A program made the translations under genes and the position numbers. The notes under the pieces are model-generated. The model did not search any database, had not been told where the DNA came from, and saw only the letters and a list, made by a program, of their open reading frames with translations. From contig JAKACS010000206.1 in assembly GCA_021821235.1 (NCBI GenBank), forward strand, positions 1-6,195: a stretch of DNA of 6,195 bases. Reading direction: 5' to 3'. The stretch comes from Bacillota bacterium. GTDB lineage: Bacteria; Bacillota; Bacilli; Bacillales_B; DSM-18226. Each line of letters begins with the position of its first letter. Position 1 is the stretch's first letter. Shown piece after piece: positions 4,933 through 6,195 of this stretch.

Positions 4933-5760
4933 ATGATACCTATTTTTAGTATTGGCCCCATTACTTTTTATTTTTTCGGCTTAATGATTGCAATTGGTGC
5001 ATTGACAGGCCTTTATTTTTTAACGACTGAAGCCAAAAGGCAGGGTCTTAACCATGAAGCGTTAATGGAAATTGCTGTTTATTCCGTCATCGGCGGGATC
5101 CTTGGGGCGAGGATTGTGTATATCCTTGTATATGATCCTTCCTATTATTTAGCAAACCCAATGAAAGTATTTGCGATCAGTGAAGGCGGGCTTTCGATCC
5201 ATGGTGGCATTTTAGGCGGAGTATTGGTTGGTTTATGGCTATTGAGAAGGCGTGGAATTCCAATTTGGCAAACATTAGACATCGTTGCCCCTGCGATTAT
5301 TCTAGCGCAAGGAATTAGCCGAATTGGCTGTGACGTATTCGGCGGGCCGATTTCCCGCAGTTTGCCTTGGGGGGTAGAGGTAAACGGCGAGTACCTTCAT
5401 CCAGCCCAAGCATATGAATTTCTTTTAGACTATTTAATGTTTGGCTACTTGTGGCTGCGATTGAGGAAACCTGCCTATAGAGGGCAAGTTTTTATTCATT
5501 ATTTGATTGGGTATATGATCATTCGCGGAATTGTCGAGTTTACCCGTGTAAATCCGATCGTATTTGGGCCATTCAGTGTCAGCCATGTTTTAAGTTTAAT
5601 TGGCATCCTTTTCGGGATCGTTTTAATTTGGTTTCGTCGAAAAAGTCCAGCCGTGAACGAGGGAGTTGTTTTAAAAAAGAGCGATTATGTAAAAACATCG
5701 CTAACGGTGTTGATCTTAATGATCATCTCATTAGTGATTTACTACACCATTCGCGGCTAA
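4933..5760 (+). CDS. lgt: Divergent prolipoprotein diacylglyceryl transferase (Lgt) family protein
   Basis: A 275-residue polytopic membrane protein of normal Lgt length. Lgt moves diacylglycerol from phosphatidylglycerol to the lipobox Cys of prolipoproteins. Visible family features are the N-terminal GPITFYFFGLM, GARIVYI (58-64), H90 in SIHGGILGG (the essential His of Lgt), the HPAQAYE motif (156-162) and RGIVEFTR (198-205). The signature loop is altered: canonical GRIGNFINGE reads SRIGCDVFGGP (129-139), so the Arg is kept (R130) but the conserved Asn is C133 and the Glu is G138. It is thus probably an accessory paralog with changed specificity, not the housekeeping enzyme. Lgt copies of this kind are known from Firmicutes copper-resistance regions, as I recall. 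ATG 4933 has GAGGA 9 nt upstream. The His-rich gene follows after 58 bp without a terminator, so co-transcription is likely. Confidence 0.88.
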   Translation: MIPIFSIGPITFYFFGLMIAIGALTGLYFLTTEAKRQGLNHEALMEIAVYSVIGGILGARIVYILVYDPSYYLANPMKVFAISEGGLSIHGGILGGVLVGLWLLRRRGIPIWQTLDIVAPAIILAQGISRIGCDVFGGPISRSLPWGVEVNGEYLHPAQAYEFLLDYLMFGYLWLRLRKPAYRGQVFIHYLIGYMIIRGIVEFTRVNPIVFGPFSVSHVLSLIGILFGIVLIWFRRKSPAVNEGVVLKKSDYVKTSLTVLILMIISLVIYYTIRG

Positions 5761-5818
5761 AGTCCTTATTGAGCAAAGTGAGATATACTGAAGTTAAAAT
5801 AGAGGAAGGAATGAGGAC

Positions 5819-6007
5819 ATGCTAAAAAAATTTGCCATCCCTATACTCATTGCCTTAGTGATTGTATTTATTTTAGCACTGCTGGGAAAATGGACATGGA
5901 TTTTATGGGGAATCATCCTTCTCCATCCGTTAATGCATGTATTTGGCCATAACCATTCAGGATCCCATAATCATGCTAAAAACAAGGATACTCATCATCA
6001 TCATTAA
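5819..6007 (+). CDS. Small His-rich membrane protein, DUF2933-like
   Basis: A 62-residue protein. Two short hydrophobic segments (about 5-22 and 25-39) are split by GKW, followed by the LLHPLMHVFGHNH block and a His-rich tail ending in four His. Ten of the last 27 residues are His (36, 40, 44, 46, 50, 52, 59-62), with M39 among them. The P-L-M-H-x-F/L-x-H pattern after a two-helix hairpin resembles the DUF2933 family, small proteins often found beside copper genes. Its function is not known. The tail could bind Cu, Zn or Ni and act as a metal buffer or donor at the membrane. AGGAAGGA (5803-5810) lies 8 nt before the ATG. No good promoter is seen in the 58-bp gap, so it is probably transcribed with lgt. 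Confidence 0.75.
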   Translation: MLKKFAIPILIALVIVFILALLGKWTWILWGIILLHPLMHVFGHNHSGSHNHAKNKDTHHHH

Positions 6008-6035
6008 TTCGAATGAAAAAAAATTATCTTGACGC

Positions 6036-6064
6036 TTGCATACTATACCAGGGTATACTATAAT
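6036..6064 (+). promoter_or_regulatory. sigA-type promoter of the csoR-like gene
   Basis: TTGCAT (6036-6041) and TATAAT (6059-6064) are separated by exactly 17 bp. An alternative pairing, TTGACG (6029-6034) with TATACT (6054-6059), has a 19-bp spacer and is less likely. AAGGAGGT (6071-6078) lies 7 nt before ATG 6086. The spacer is filled by a palindrome, so repression by blocking polymerase is expected. Confidence 0.8.
6044..6057. promoter_or_regulatory. Palindromic operator, probably for the CsoR-like repressor
   Basis: TATACC (6044-6049) and GGTATA (6052-6057) are perfect complements around AG, wholly within the promoter spacer. CsoR-family operators are typically ATACC/GGTAT palindromes with G/C runs near the centre. 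This one fits that form but has shorter G/C runs than the known copper sites. It lies before the CsoR-like gene itself, so autoregulation is likely. Confidence 0.65.
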
Positions 6065-6085
6065 AAAGTCAAGGAGGTAAAACAA

Positions 6086-6195
6086 ATGGCATCCGAATTA
6101 CAAAATGATCCACTTGATGATGGAAACTATTTTTCCTTTTTGGAGGAACAAAAAAGTACCCATTCTGAAAAAGTGAAACAAAACCTCGTATCACG
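6086..6195 (+). CDS. csoR: Probable CsoR-family metal/thiol-sensing repressor, N-terminal fragment
   Basis: Partial gene: 36 codons, cut by the right edge. It begins MASELQNDPLDDGNYFSFLE and continues to STHSEKVKQNLVS followed by the first two bases of an Arg codon (CG). A variable acidic N terminus followed by HSEKxKxxLxxR is how CsoR-family proteins usually begin, just before their RLxRIEGQxRGI helix. The metal-binding Cys-His-Cys residues would lie downstream and are not visible, so copper CsoR, persulfide CstR or formaldehyde FrmR types cannot be told apart. The call also rests on the ATACC/GGTAT-type operator overlapping its promoter and on the metal-related neighbours. A copper ATPase and chaperone often follow such a gene. 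Confidence 0.6.
   Translation, partial: MASELQNDPLDDGNYFSFLEEQKSTHSEKVKQNLVS

Noticed and set aside
5628..5825. 65-codon + strand frame across the lgt 3' end
   Set aside because: It is out of frame with lgt and runs into the His-rich gene; the product looks like random out-of-frame sequence.
6029..6059. MerR-type promoter with a 19-bp spacer (TTGACG and TATACT)
   Set aside because: TTGCAT-N17-TATAAT in the same stretch is a better sigA promoter, and no MerR-family gene is visible.

Overview
The window reads as a low-GC Firmicutes, most likely Bacillales, chromosomal or plasmid accessory segment. The reasons are AT-rich intergenic DNA, strong AGGAGG-type ribosome binding sites, sigA-like TATAAT boxes, and families typical of Bacillus relatives (PrsW, a CsoR-type regulator, an OmpR-family two-component pair). 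Every supported gene lies on the + strand; I see no RNA gene, CRISPR array or insertion sequence.

Layout. Positions 2-166 are the 3' end of an M23 peptidase-like gene, followed by a terminator (181-219). A regulated promoter (297-352) precedes a membrane-anchored cupredoxin (425-841, GTG start) and a CcdA/DsbD-type membrane thiol-reductant transporter (856-1677). An OmpR-family response regulator (1793-2470) and its sensor kinase (2475-3854) follow, 4 bp apart. Next come a PrsW-family intramembrane protease (3974-4672) with a strong terminator (4676-4708), a second regulated promoter with a long leader (4743-4932), a divergent Lgt-family protein (4933-5760) and a small His-rich membrane protein resembling DUF2933 (5819-6007). 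The right edge holds a promoter with a palindromic operator (6036-6064) and the first 36 codons of a probable CsoR-family metal/thiol sensor (6086 onward).

How it may fit together. Several parts point to copper handling at the cell envelope: a cupredoxin with a CuA-like Cys cluster, a CcdA-type protein that could keep those cysteines reduced, a two-component system, a His-rich small membrane protein and a CsoR-like regulator. The link to copper is inference. No copper ATPase or chaperone lies inside the window.

The most notable direct observation is that the promoters of the cupredoxin and lgt genes, about 4.4 kb apart, share the same four hexamer half-sites (TTCTTA, TTCTTA, TTCAGY, and TTCAGA or CTTAGA) at identical offsets 0, 11, 24 and 35. 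Each has a -10 box at offset 50. A weaker version with nearly the same geometry lies before prsW. This is what tandem binding by an OmpR-family regulator would look like, so the response regulator encoded between them is the natural candidate. If so, the cupredoxin, ccdA-like, lgt, DUF2933-like and perhaps prsW genes form one regulon.
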